Assembly: GCA_946187345.1 (NCBI GenBank)
Contig: CAMHQD010000002.1
Coordinates: forward strand, 1-64,000
Length of the DNA: 64,000 nt
Direction: 5' to 3'
Source: an uncultured Porphyromonadaceae bacterium
GTDB taxonomy: Bacteria > Bacteroidota > Bacteroidia > Bacteroidales > Muribaculaceae
The position numbers and the translations under genes were made by a program. Below the pieces are notes generated by a model. That model ran no database searches. It had not been told where the DNA came from and was given only the letters and a program-made list of their open reading frames with translations. Each line of letters begins with the position of its first letter. Positions within the stretch are counted from its first letter, which is position 1. Positions 17,963-25,569 of the stretch are shown piece by piece.

Positions 17963-17979
17963 ACCTTTGTGCAAAGGTA
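17963..17979 (-). promoter_or_regulatory. prsA -7 box overlapped by a palindrome
   Basis: On the minus strand TACCTTTG (17979-17972) matches TAnnTTTG. It lies within the perfect inverted repeat ACCTTTG-TG-CAAAGGT (17963-17978), which could be an operator covering the start of transcription. The -33 element is unclear. Confidence 0.5.
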
Positions 17980-18072
17980 ATCATTTTCCGGCTATTTTCC
18001 ATGTAAATCACATGAAAAATTCGAAAAATTATTTAATATAGATTATGGTTTCTTTGGCTATTGTCGCGAACG

Positions 18073-19764
18073 CTATTTTATCTCCATTGAGAGAATGGCG
18101 CCATAGTGGGCCGGCACCGTGACGGGAATAAGACCATCGGCGACGATATTAATCCGTGTGGGCTTGCACTCAGGCTGCAGAAGGTCGGTGGCGATGGCTT
18201 CTCCTTCTTTCAGATGCAGGCAATCAATAGCATGGCGTGGAATCCTGACGTTCACTTTTTGTTCATAGTCGCCAAAATTGACTACAATCAGAGCCAACGC
18301 TTTGCTCGTAGCATCATGCCTCAGATAAGCATAAAGACTCTTACCATTATCGAGAGTATCATTATTAACCCACATCAAGTCAAACATGGTTCCTCGTTGC
18401 AATGCCGCATTGCTATTGCAAACTCGCAGTAGTGTGCGATAGAATGTCCGCAACTCCCGTTGGCTGCGGTTCAAGCCACGCAGATCCCATCGTCCGCCAT
18501 GGTTCCAGACTCGCAATGTCGGCACGCTCCAATAGTCGAAAATAGTTGTGCGCCCATCGCGACCGCTAAAACCTTCGGCGTCAGTACCAGTCTCACCAAG
18601 TTCTTGACCTGCATAGACCATGAACGGGCAATCGCTGATGGTGGCACTCACGATGGCAGCCGGGCGCGCGAGTTCGGCATCACCGGCAAATTGAGGAGAG
18701 GCAATGCGCAACTCATCGTGGTTCTCGAGGAAGTTGAGCATATGGCCACGAATGTCGTCAATAGATTGCCAGCAGCCAGTCAAGGCCGAGGCAGGCGCTT
18801 CGCCACGGATGATAGCAAACAGTGTGTCATATAACGTCACTTTGTCATACAGATAGTCAAAGCCGCCGTAGTGGATATATGGTCGATAAAGAGTCGGGTC
18901 GTAAATTTCGGCGATAAACACGATATTTGGATAATGGTGCTTGACGGCAGCAATTGCCCAATGCCAAAACTCGACCGGCACCATATGCACCATGTCACAA
19001 CGGAACGCGTCTACACCCTTTTCTGCCCAAAAGAGCAGGATGCCGAGCATCTTGTGCCATGTGGACGGAATTGGCTCAAAGTGGCGGCTGCCATTCCATG
19101 GGTCAATGCCATAATTAAGTTTCACCGTCTCATACCAATCATTGCGCGATGGTGAGGCGGTAAAACAATCATTTCCTGTGGCTCGCGCCGGGAACTCATG
19201 ATAGCGGTTATCGCCGTTGCCCAAGTCAACGTCTGTTGGGTGGAACTCCTCATTAGTTATATAATAGAAATTATTGTGTGGAGAGAAAAACATACCCTTG
19301 TCATCGCCGGAACCAAGGTCATGCACTCCAATAGGTGCCGCGTCGCTGTGATACTGGCGAGCCACATGGTTGGGCACAAAGTCCAACACGAGTTGCAACC
19401 CGACATGGTGAACGCGAGTGACGAAATTCTCAAACTCTCTCATGCGGTTGGGTATGTCTACCGCAAGTTCCGGGCTTATGTCATAATAGTCACGTATGGC
19501 GTAGGGCGAGCCGGCTTGCCCCTTCACCACATGAGAGTCGCATGGCTCGATACCGTATTGGCTGAAATCACTGCATGTGGCTTGCTCGATAACGCCTGTT
19601 GGCCACACATGTGTCGCGCCAAGGTCTCGCAATTTGGTCAGCAGTCGCTCATCAATGTCATTGAGTTTACCGCAACCGTTCTGCTCAAGCGTGCCGCCTG
19701 TGACGCAGTTGGGATTGTCGTTGGTGAACCAACGAGGAAAAAATTGATAGATGATAGGTTTCAT
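18073..19764 (-). CDS. Cytoplasmic alpha-amylase family (GH13) enzyme
   Basis: This 563-residue GH13 protein has no signal peptide and so acts on intracellular glycogen or maltodextrin. The conserved regions are present: DFVPNH at 128-133, the nucleophile Asp257 in DAFRCD, the acid/base Glu286 in FIAEIYD, and the transition-state Asp350 in ENHD. A C-terminal beta domain begins near 470. The exact activity (amylase, glucosidase or transferase) cannot be read from the sequence. It starts 8 bases after the stop of the DUF4836-like lipoprotein gene, so the two are probably co-transcribed. The CBM20/GH77 remnant two genes away also belongs to alpha-glucan metabolism. Confidence 0.92.
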   Translation of the reverse strand: MKPIIYQFFPRWFTNDNPNCVTGGTLEQNGCGKLNDIDERLLTKLRDLGATHVWPTGVIEQATCSDFSQYGIEPCDSHVVKGQAGSPYAIRDYYDISPELAVDIPNRMREFENFVTRVHHVGLQLVLDFVPNHVARQYHSDAAPIGVHDLGSGDDKGMFFSPHNNFYYITNEEFHPTDVDLGNGDNRYHEFPARATGNDCFTASPSRNDWYETVKLNYGIDPWNGSRHFEPIPSTWHKMLGILLFWAEKGVDAFRCDMVHMVPVEFWHWAIAAVKHHYPNIVFIAEIYDPTLYRPYIHYGGFDYLYDKVTLYDTLFAIIRGEAPASALTGCWQSIDDIRGHMLNFLENHDELRIASPQFAGDAELARPAAIVSATISDCPFMVYAGQELGETGTDAEGFSGRDGRTTIFDYWSVPTLRVWNHGGRWDLRGLNRSQRELRTFYRTLLRVCNSNAALQRGTMFDLMWVNNDTLDNGKSLYAYLRHDATSKALALIVVNFGDYEQKVNVRIPRHAIDCLHLKEGEAIATDLLQPECKPTRINIVADGLIPVTVPAHYGAILSMEIK

Positions 19765-19772
19765 TCGAGTTG

Positions 19773-21275
19773 TTAGAATGATGTGTATTGAGCATCGGGT
19801 TTGATAGATGCCAACATTCGTAGGAACTCCAGGGTCGGGTTGGAACCAACTGGAGTGTCGGCTGTATAGGTCGCGTGACCATTCATTGCATCTGTCATTG
19901 TGAAAATGAGAGTGCCTGATATGTCATTATCTGATTTCACACGAGAGTATAAGCCGGTGACGGCTGTTGAAAAGGCATCACGTAGCGGTGTGATGTCACT
20001 TGCGGGCCCTTCAGTCTGGATATAGTCGAGCATCTTGACGTAAACTATATTACCTTGCGCGCCAATACTGACCATTTTATTATCCCAGCCGTAAATAAGT
20101 TCGCCGTTTTCTTGTTGGGGCATTTGTCCGTAAGCACTTCCAAAGTCCGCGATGTATTGCAGCACTTGTTGCGGCGAACTGGAGCGTGCTGCAATCACCG
20201 CATTCCAAACGCCAAACAGGTGTGGGTCGGCGGCAACACCGCAGGCTATCGGCCCGTTGATAGTTGAGAGTATTGGCTTCAAGTCCATCTTGCCGATATA
20301 TTGCTGCTGCTTGAACATATTGAGCATTTGCTGCACTTGTTGCAGGTCGGTGATGTTGTTGCCATGCACGCTCATCATTGCAATCATATCCATAGTGACC
20401 GGAATGACCTTGAGAACATCAGCATCGGTGCCGGCCATCACCTTTGTCATGAGCCTCGAATAGTCGCTGTCATCGCGGGCGGTGATTGCGACATCAACAG
20501 CAATGCTGTCATTACGAGCCACGCACGATAGAGAAATGTTGTCAATGTCGCTCTCAGTGAACAGTTGTATGACCGGTGCCACGGCCACGGCGCGCGAGTA
20601 AGCATCGCTGCCGGCGAGTAACTTGTTCAATGCCGCCGGGGTGATACTTACCGCCGCGAGGCTTACAGTGTTGTCGGCAGCCGTTGATAGAGGTGAGTTG
20701 TCATTGGCGAGAGGCTCTCTTTGTCCGGTGAGTATATCGATCGCTTCTTTGCCGAGTGCCTCGTTATTTCCACCGCGAACTGTACGTGCCACAAGTAATG
20801 TTTTGTCCTTGATAGCGCACATCAACTGTCCGGTAGTAAGAATTTTCACGTCATTATCAACACTCTTAAAGTCTGTGCCGGTCATCCGCTGTATAGTTGT
20901 TGTGGCGTCGTCGGCATTAGACAACGCGACCAGCATCACCGACGCCAACGGGCCTTTGGCCGGCATAAACGCGTAAATGTGGCTTTCAATATTAATGCCC
21001 AGTCGCGGCAACTTGGCAAGAACTTGGCAAAGTGGCGAATCGTCGTTCTCGGTCACGATGTCATGCAGCGAGGCGGGCAACTTTAATGAGCCGCCTTCAA
21101 TGTTTAGATTGTGAAGGATTTCCGGTACATTCACCACGGCCACAGCGGTTGCGTCGGCCGGTATCATGCGTCGCAAGTCTGCGTCGGCATCATTGCAAGA
21201 CGTCAATATCGCTGCCAATACCATGGCAACAACTGCCAGCACATTGATGCGCTTCAAATATTGTTGTGGGTTCAC
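19773..21275 (-). CDS. DUF4836-like lipoprotein
   Basis: This protein of about 500 residues has a lipoprotein signal ending in AAILTSC, and its mature part begins NDADADLRRMIPADATAVAVVNV. That resembles the DUF4836 family of Bacteroidetes surface or periplasmic lipoproteins, whose function is unknown. The frame is open from 21380, but the -7 box at 21309-21316 lies inside that extension, so the GTG at 21275 is preferred. It gives a normal signal peptide (VNPQQYLKRINVLAVVAMVL). Two halves of the protein have similar overall patterns, suggesting an internal duplication. It is followed by the GH13 gene after 8 bases. Confidence 0.8.
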   Translation of the reverse strand: MNPQQYLKRINVLAVVAMVLAAILTSCNDADADLRRMIPADATAVAVVNVPEILHNLNIEGGSLKLPASLHDIVTENDDSPLCQVLAKLPRLGINIESHIYAFMPAKGPLASVMLVALSNADDATTTIQRMTGTDFKSVDNDVKILTTGQLMCAIKDKTLLVARTVRGGNNEALGKEAIDILTGQREPLANDNSPLSTAADNTVSLAAVSITPAALNKLLAGSDAYSRAVAVAPVIQLFTESDIDNISLSCVARNDSIAVDVAITARDDSDYSRLMTKVMAGTDADVLKVIPVTMDMIAMMSVHGNNITDLQQVQQMLNMFKQQQYIGKMDLKPILSTINGPIACGVAADPHLFGVWNAVIAARSSSPQQVLQYIADFGSAYGQMPQQENGELIYGWDNKMVSIGAQGNIVYVKMLDYIQTEGPASDITPLRDAFSTAVTGLYSRVKSDNDISGTLIFTMTDAMNGHATYTADTPVGSNPTLEFLRMLASIKPDAQYTSF

Positions 21276-21308
21276 TGTAATAATTAGAATATAAAACCAA
21301 TCTTGGCG

Positions 21309-21316
21309 CAAAGATA
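21309..21316 (-). promoter_or_regulatory. -7 box for the DUF4836-like gene
   Basis: TATCTTTG on the minus strand, 34 bases before the GTG start at 21275. It decides the start choice, because the longer reading frame would begin upstream of transcription. The -33 element is weak. Confidence 0.55.
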
Positions 21317-21342
21317 ATACTTTTCCTTGAATTATAAGCGAA

Positions 21343-21375
21343 ATGTTGCCCGAAATATCACATTCCGGGCAACAT
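21343..21375. terminator. 10-bp hairpin, possible terminator of the 82-residue gene
   Basis: ATGTTGCCCG (21343-21352) and CGGGCAACAT (21366-21375) pair perfectly around a 13-base loop. It lies downstream of the minus-strand small gene and upstream of the DUF4836-like gene promoter. There is no strong T-run, so an attenuator or binding site is also possible. Confidence 0.5.
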
Positions 21376-21484
21376 AGCAATCAATGATATCCCATTCGAT
21401 TGATTATTATTGACAATGATGACTGATGAAAAATTGTATTGTGTGTGTTAATCATGTGTTAATCGGTTGCGGTAAGTGTTGAAT

Positions 21485-21733
21485 TTACACGGCACGTTGC
21501 ACGGTTGTCGGCACCGAGTTGTTGACCATCGCTGTCAGACGGCGTGACTCGTTCATGACGTTCAGCCTGAAAAAATGATAGGCCATCTCGTCTCGTGGTG
21601 AGAGCGGTTCGCGACGCTCGATGTGAAGAATTTCATCGCAACACAAAGTGTCGAGCATCAAGTGACGTTCTTGCTCGGTCATGTTGCAAAGCCGTTCAAT
21701 GGTTCGTGGAGTGATGATGATTGCAGTGTCCAT
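21485..21733 (-). CDS. Small protein of unknown function (82 residues)
   Basis: The protein begins MDTAIIITPRTIERLCNMTE, is mostly predicted helical, and contains ERLCNMTEQERHLMLDTLC and HIERREPLSPRDEMAYHFFR. No domain is recognised. The frame is open to 21823, but a TAATTTTG box at 21794-21801 (minus) makes the ATG at 21733 the likely start. It has no membrane segment or signal. The neighbours (DUF4836-like gene, divergent 78-residue gene) do not suggest a role. Confidence 0.6.
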   Translation of the reverse strand: MDTAIIITPRTIERLCNMTEQERHLMLDTLCCDEILHIERREPLSPRDEMAYHFFRLNVMNESRRLTAMVNNSVPTTVQRAV

Positions 21734-21793
21734 GATTTTAAGCCCTCCGTGGCCTTTAATTGTTTTGTGAAAGCATTTATTGTTTTGACAATG

Positions 21794-21801
21794 CAAAATT
21801 A
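21794..21801 (-). promoter_or_regulatory. -7 box for the 82-residue gene
   Basis: TAATTTTG on the minus strand, about 60 bases before the chosen start. No convincing -33 TTG. Confidence 0.45.
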
Positions 21802-21898
21802 TAGCCATCGGGTGCGATATCATGGCGCTGTATTGTTAATGATTGCAAAATTTCATTTTCTTGCTATCATATATGGTAAATGAAATAATATTGTCGTA

Positions 21899-21927
21899 TT
21901 GTGGTATAGATTTTTTTGTTAATTTTG
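21899..21927 (+). promoter_or_regulatory. Promoter of the 78-residue gene
   Basis: TTG at 21899-21901 and TAATTTTG at 21920-21927, 18 bases apart. It would give a leader of about 26 bases to the ATG at 21960. Confidence 0.6.
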
Positions 21928-21959
21928 CGGTGTAAACCATCTATATCAAGACTAAAATC

Positions 21960-22196
21960 ATGAACAACGAGATTGAAGATATTCTCCGTGAGTTATATGA
22001 CCGGCTTGGCGATAGCAGAGAACTGGATATAGAGTTCATGCAGATGCTTGAGCGAGATGCCGACCTCAACGATCTCTATACAGAATGGTGCCAGGCCAAT
22101 TCCTATCGACCTCGCAATGGTTACCGTGAGTATATTGAGTTGCTTGTTGAACAGCGGGACTCGGTGTGGGACGCGTATAACGAATATGACTCTTAA
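21960..22196 (+). CDS. Small acidic protein of unknown function (78 residues)
   Basis: A 78-residue acidic, helical protein rich in Glu, Asp and Tyr (for example EYIELLVEQRDSVWDAYNEYD). No domain, signal peptide or membrane segment is seen. A good promoter directly upstream and a sensible length support it as a real gene. It ends 7 bases from the convergent smpB stop. Confidence 0.65.
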   Translation: MNNEIEDILRELYDRLGDSRELDIEFMQMLERDADLNDLYTEWCQANSYRPRNGYREYIELLVEQRDSVWDAYNEYDS

Positions 22197-22203
22197 AATG
22201 GTG

Positions 22204-22659
22204 TCACTGCCGTTTGAGTATGCGTTCGATGGAGCGGCGATCCTCGCGTTCCTTGAGTGACTGCCGTTTGTCATAACTTTTTTTGCCTCTGGCGATTGCA
22301 ATCACCACTTTGGCGTAACCGCGTTCGTTGATAAACACGCGCAAGGGTACCACGGTGATGCCCGCTTGTTGCGTTGCCTTGATAATGCGCGTCAGTTCCT
22401 TGCGTTGCAGTAGCAGTTTGCGGTCGCGATGTGTCGTATGGTTATTGTAAGAGCCGTAAGAGTATTCTGCTATATACATATTCTTTAGCCACAATTCACC
22501 ATTTTCGGGAAGGCAATAGGTGTCGGTCAAGCCGGCGCGTCCTTGGCGCAGCGACTTGATTTCTGTGCCGGTGAGCACAATGCCGGCAGTGAACGTTTCG
22601 AGAATTTCAAAGTCAAACGTCGCGCGGCGATTTTTTATATTGATGTTGCTTGTCGCCAT
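22204..22659 (-). CDS. smpB: SsrA-binding protein SmpB
   Basis: SmpB (151 residues) binds tmRNA and brings it to stalled ribosomes for trans-translation. The family core is clear: [31 protein letters not shown] near the start, the [14 protein letters not shown] segment, and the basic C-terminal tail with [11 protein letters not shown] that enters the mRNA channel. Length is typical. It follows the Yip1-family gene by 32 bases on the same strand and may be co-transcribed with it. The tmRNA gene itself was not seen in the window. Confidence 0.97.
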   Translation of the reverse strand: MATSNINIKNRRATFDFEILETFTAGIVLTGTEIKSLRQGRAGLTDTYCLPENGELWLKNMYIAEYSYGSYNNHTTHRDRKLLLQRKELTRIIKATQQAGITVVPLRVFINERGYAKVVIAIARGKKSYDKRQSLKEREDRRSIERILKRQ

Positions 22660-22691
22660 TGGTTTCTATGAGTCGTGTTTATCGTTAAATA

Positions 22692-23246
22692 TTATCTGAC
22701 GATTAGCATATTGAGCAAGTAGGTCAGTAGTAGGGGCATACCCAACATCAGTGCGGAAGCGATGGTCGCCACCCATGCGGCTCGAGAACCTTTCAGCCCC
22801 AGGTAGGCCGTGCCGCGATATGCCACCCATGGCACATACAAAAAGCCCATAATGGCAATCGGCATGAAGTCAGTGGGTAAAATGTTTTGAAAGATGGACA
22901 CCAATACTAATATGATAAGGTTGTATAGCGCATAGTCGTTGAGGCGGTCAATAGCCACTTTTGTCACAGCCAATTCAGGAAATGATGTTGACAATACTTG
23001 CACAGATATAAAGTAAGTGAGGAAGAACGCAAAGAAACTGATTAATGCACGCATCAAGGACTCACTGAGCGTGATAGTGTGGTCATAGGCCAGCATGGGA
23101 ACGAATGCAGTGATTGCCAGCACTCCCAATAGCGGATAGAATGCCTTGGAAAGCAAGTCTTCGGTGCGGCAATCGCTCATATTAATTGTCTCCCAGCCGT
23201 CGCGTGGCGAAACAATCACATGCGTTATGTTCTTCAACATTCCCAT
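22692..23246 (-). CDS. Yip1 family membrane protein
   Basis: A 184-residue inner-membrane protein with about five membrane segments. The N-terminal motif VIVSPRDGWETI is typical of bacterial Yip1-domain proteins, in which a short cytoplasmic segment with P..W precedes the membrane part. Function in bacteria is not established. It lies upstream of smpB. Confidence 0.85.
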   Translation of the reverse strand: MGMLKNITHVIVSPRDGWETINMSDCRTEDLLSKAFYPLLGVLAITAFVPMLAYDHTITLSESLMRALISFFAFFLTYFISVQVLSTSFPELAVTKVAIDRLNDYALYNLIILVLVSIFQNILPTDFMPIAIMGFLYVPWVAYRGTAYLGLKGSRAAWVATIASALMLGMPLLLTYLLNMLIVR

Positions 23247-23550
23247 TGCGGTGTCTCTGTTATAAAACGAAGTGCAAAATTACAAAATTTTTTAACATGA
23301 ATACCCATGAATTATCCATTAATTCACAATTTATGATGCATGTCTCACAATTATATTAAAGTTTCGACTGTAAACAGTGTCAAAATGGTTGGAATAACTG
23401 AAAGGACTCAAAACAACTTTTATTATTCACATCCATAATTATCGCCGTATGGGGACGATTCATCAGTTTCAGCAGTTTGCGGCCGAAACAGAAGAACCGA
23501 CCACGTGTTTCGTGGGCGGATTGCGAGGCGGTCTCGCAGGACAGCGTTTA
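23247..23550. other. 304-base gene-free stretch with a GC-rich structured part
   Basis: From 23247 to about 23445 the stretch is AT-rich and holds the Yip1 promoter and an AATTCACAATT-type repeat. From about 23446 to 23550 it is clearly richer in G and C and can fold: hairpin CCACG-TGTTT-CGTGG at 23501-23515 and hairpin TGCGAG-GCGGT-CTCGCA at 23522-23538. On the minus strand the aguB frame stays open for 55 codons after its double stop. This may be a conserved structured RNA or the transcribed tail of aguB. No known RNA family was recognised. Confidence 0.5.
23275..23282 (-). promoter_or_regulatory. -7 box for the Yip1-smpB unit
   Basis: TAATTTTG on the minus strand, 28 bases before the Yip1 start. 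The -33 element is weak. Confidence 0.45.
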
Positions 23551-24435
23551 TTAGTCTCTAAAGCGCCGTGTGAGGTCACCGTAGTGGTCAATGCGGCGGT
23601 CGCGCAGGAACGGCCACCATCGTCTGACGCGCTCGCTACGAGCCATGTCAACGTCAACGACTGCTGTTTGTTCGTTGTCATCGGCATGATAAAGCAGTTC
23701 GCCCTGAGGCCCGGCAACAAAACTATTGCCCCAAAAAGTGATGCCGCGGGTCTGCCCTGATGGGTCAGGCTCATGCCCAACGCGGTTGACAGTCACTACT
23801 GGCAGGCCGTTGGCCACAGCATGACCACGTTGTACGGTCATCCATGCTTCACACTGCCGCGACTGCTCATCGGGGGCATCACTGCTCTCATAGCCGATTG
23901 CGGTGGGATATATAAGCAGTTGCGCTCCCGCTAACGCCATCAATCTGGCTGCCTCTGGATACCACTGATCCCAACAAACCAGTACGCCTAAGCGACCCAC
24001 CGAAGTGTCTATTGGATTGAATCCCAAGTCGCCGGGAGTGAAATAAAATTTCTCATAATATGCGGGATCATCAGGTATGTGCATCTTGCGGTACTGGCCG
24101 GCGATGGAGCCATCACTGTCGATAACAATGGCAGTGTTGTGGTAAAGACCTGCCGCGCGGCGTTCAAACATGGAGGTGACGAGCACAACACCGGCATCGC
24201 GTGCGGCCTCACGATAGGCGTTTAGTTCCGGCCCATCAATTATATTAACGGCCAAATTAAAGTTGTTGACGTCTTCCACCTGGCAGAAGTAGAGGCTGTC
24301 ATGCAATTCCTGTAGCACGACGAGTTGCGCGCCACCTGCGGCACATTCGTTAATTCTTTTTATCAGTCGACTGCGGTTTGCGGTGCTGTCGCCGCTATTG
24401 GCTTGTTGTATGATTCCTATTTTCATAAAACTCAT
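23551..24435 (-). CDS. aguB: N-carbamoylputrescine amidase
   Basis: This 294-residue enzyme of the carbon-nitrogen hydrolase superfamily converts N-carbamoylputrescine to putrescine, CO2 and ammonia. The Glu-Lys-Cys triad is visible in LQELHDSLYF (Glu), QYRKMHIPDDP (Lys) and VLVCWDQWYPEAAR (Cys). The motif YEKFYFTPGDLGF is typical of AguB. The start at 24435 overlaps the agmatine deiminase stop (ATGA), giving translational coupling; a second in-frame ATG at 24426 is possible. Together with AguA it forms the agmatine route to putrescine. Confidence 0.95.
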   Translation of the reverse strand: MSFMKIGIIQQANSGDSTANRSRLIKRINECAAGGAQLVVLQELHDSLYFCQVEDVNNFNLAVNIIDGPELNAYREAARDAGVVLVTSMFERRAAGLYHNTAIVIDSDGSIAGQYRKMHIPDDPAYYEKFYFTPGDLGFNPIDTSVGRLGVLVCWDQWYPEAARLMALAGAQLLIYPTAIGYESSDAPDEQSRQCEAWMTVQRGHAVANGLPVVTVNRVGHEPDPSGQTRGITFWGNSFVAGPQGELLYHADDNEQTAVVDVDMARSERVRRWWPFLRDRRIDHYGDLTRRFRD

Positions 24436-25436
24436 AATTCACTGTTAACAATTTGCATCGTGGCGCAATGCAGCGAGCCATGCTGCACAATGAGAGGGCG
24501 GCAGTCAATGCCGATTGTCTGTCGTCCGTGAAATGCGGCGCCGATTATTTCAAGCGCTTGCCGGTCACTAACACTCTGTCCATAAGTGGGCACGAGCACT
24601 CGCGAGTTTGTCACAAGAAAGTTGGCATACGTGGCCGGCATCGGTAACCCTTCATCGTCAGCCAGACGATCCGGTAGTGGCAGGCGAGTCAAGCGGTATG
24701 GTTTGCCATTCACGTCACGGAACGATTGTAATTGTTTCTCCATTAAATCCGTCTGGCATGGAAATGAGCATGGACTGTAAAGAATCTGACCATCGGGCGC
24801 GAAACGGGCCAGCGTGTCTATGTGGCCATCAGTGTCGTCACCGGCAATATCACCGGCATCGAGCCATAGCACCTGCCGCGCGCCGAGTCGGTCTTTAAGT
24901 TGCGTTTCCAAGCCATTACGGTCAAGCGTCGCGTTGCGGTTAGGAGAGAGCAGACATCGACTCGTTGTCATGATTGTGCCTTGCCCATCACTTTCAATCG
25001 AGCCTCCTTCCAATACTAAATCCCTCGCGTTCAGTAAAGGGTGTGGGAGAATATTGCGCTCGGCCAACTCGCTGGATACCAAGTTATCCATGTTGGCGGC
25101 AAACTTCATACCCCACGCGTTGAACGTGAAGTCTATCAGTTGAGGGTTGTTATCTATCAAAATGCTAATCGGGCCGTAATCTCGCGTCCAAGTGTCGTTA
25201 GTGGGTAGCGCGACGGTTGTGATGAGGTCGCCTACAGGGAAATCGGCTTCGCCATGTTCGGGTACTATGAGTAGCACCCGTTCGCCAGACTCGGTGATAG
25301 ATTCGATAATCTCCCTATAGCAGTTTTTTACATCCGGCAGTGTTGACGCCCAGTCACTATCGGCATGGGGCCACGTCATTAACACCCCCCACTGAGGAGC
25401 CCATTCGGCCGGCATTATTTTTTTCTTATTTATCAT
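24432..25436 (-). CDS. aguA: Agmatine deiminase
   Basis: About 334 residues. It hydrolyses agmatine to N-carbamoylputrescine and ammonia. Family motifs include MPAEWAPQWGVLMTWPH near the N-terminus, DTWTRDYGPI, EGGSIESDGQG and the C-terminal catalytic Cys in HGSLHC. The frame opens at 25454, but a TAATTTTG box at 25457-25464 would put the transcription start at or after that ATG, so the second ATG (25436, MINKKKIMPAEW) is preferred. It is the first gene of a two-gene unit with aguB. Putrescine made here could serve polyamine needs or consume agmatine as a nitrogen source. Confidence 0.95.
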   Translation of the reverse strand: MINKKKIMPAEWAPQWGVLMTWPHADSDWASTLPDVKNCYREIIESITESGERVLLIVPEHGEADFPVGDLITTVALPTNDTWTRDYGPISILIDNNPQLIDFTFNAWGMKFAANMDNLVSSELAERNILPHPLLNARDLVLEGGSIESDGQGTIMTTSRCLLSPNRNATLDRNGLETQLKDRLGARQVLWLDAGDIAGDDTDGHIDTLARFAPDGQILYSPCSFPCQTDLMEKQLQSFRDVNGKPYRLTRLPLPDRLADDEGLPMPATYANFLVTNSRVLVPTYGQSVSDRQALEIIGAAFHGRQTIGIDCRPLIVQHGSLHCATMQIVNSEL

Positions 25437-25456
25437 TATTGACACGTTTTGCACTA

Positions 25457-25464
25457 CAAAATTA
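25457..25464 (-). promoter_or_regulatory. -7 box for aguA-aguB
   Basis: TAATTTTG on the minus strand, 20 bases before the preferred aguA start. The -33 spacing is not ideal. Confidence 0.45.
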
Positions 25465-25504
25465 GTCTAATCAGTCCAATCTCACTAACTTTATCTTAAA
25501 AAAT

Positions 25505-25535
25505 TTTGTATTTTCACATTTAATTGTTAATTTTG
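25505..25535 (+). promoter_or_regulatory. Promoter of the histidine kinase gene
   Basis: TTTG at 25505-25508, a 19-base spacer and TAATTTTG at 25528-25535. Transcription would start near 25542, so the open frame beginning with TTG at 25543 cannot be the true start. The ATG at 25570 is used instead. Confidence 0.75.
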
Positions 25536-25569
25536 CCGTGAATTGTTAAAAATATCGCTTCTTTTTCCA

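Noticed and set aside
23455..23475. CTGATGA on the minus strand, reminiscent of a hammerhead ribozyme core
   Set aside because: The matching stems and the GAAA partner at the right spacing could not be found.
23469..23780. 103-residue minus-strand frame overlapping aguB
   Set aside because: It lies over the well-supported aguB gene in another frame and has no domain features.
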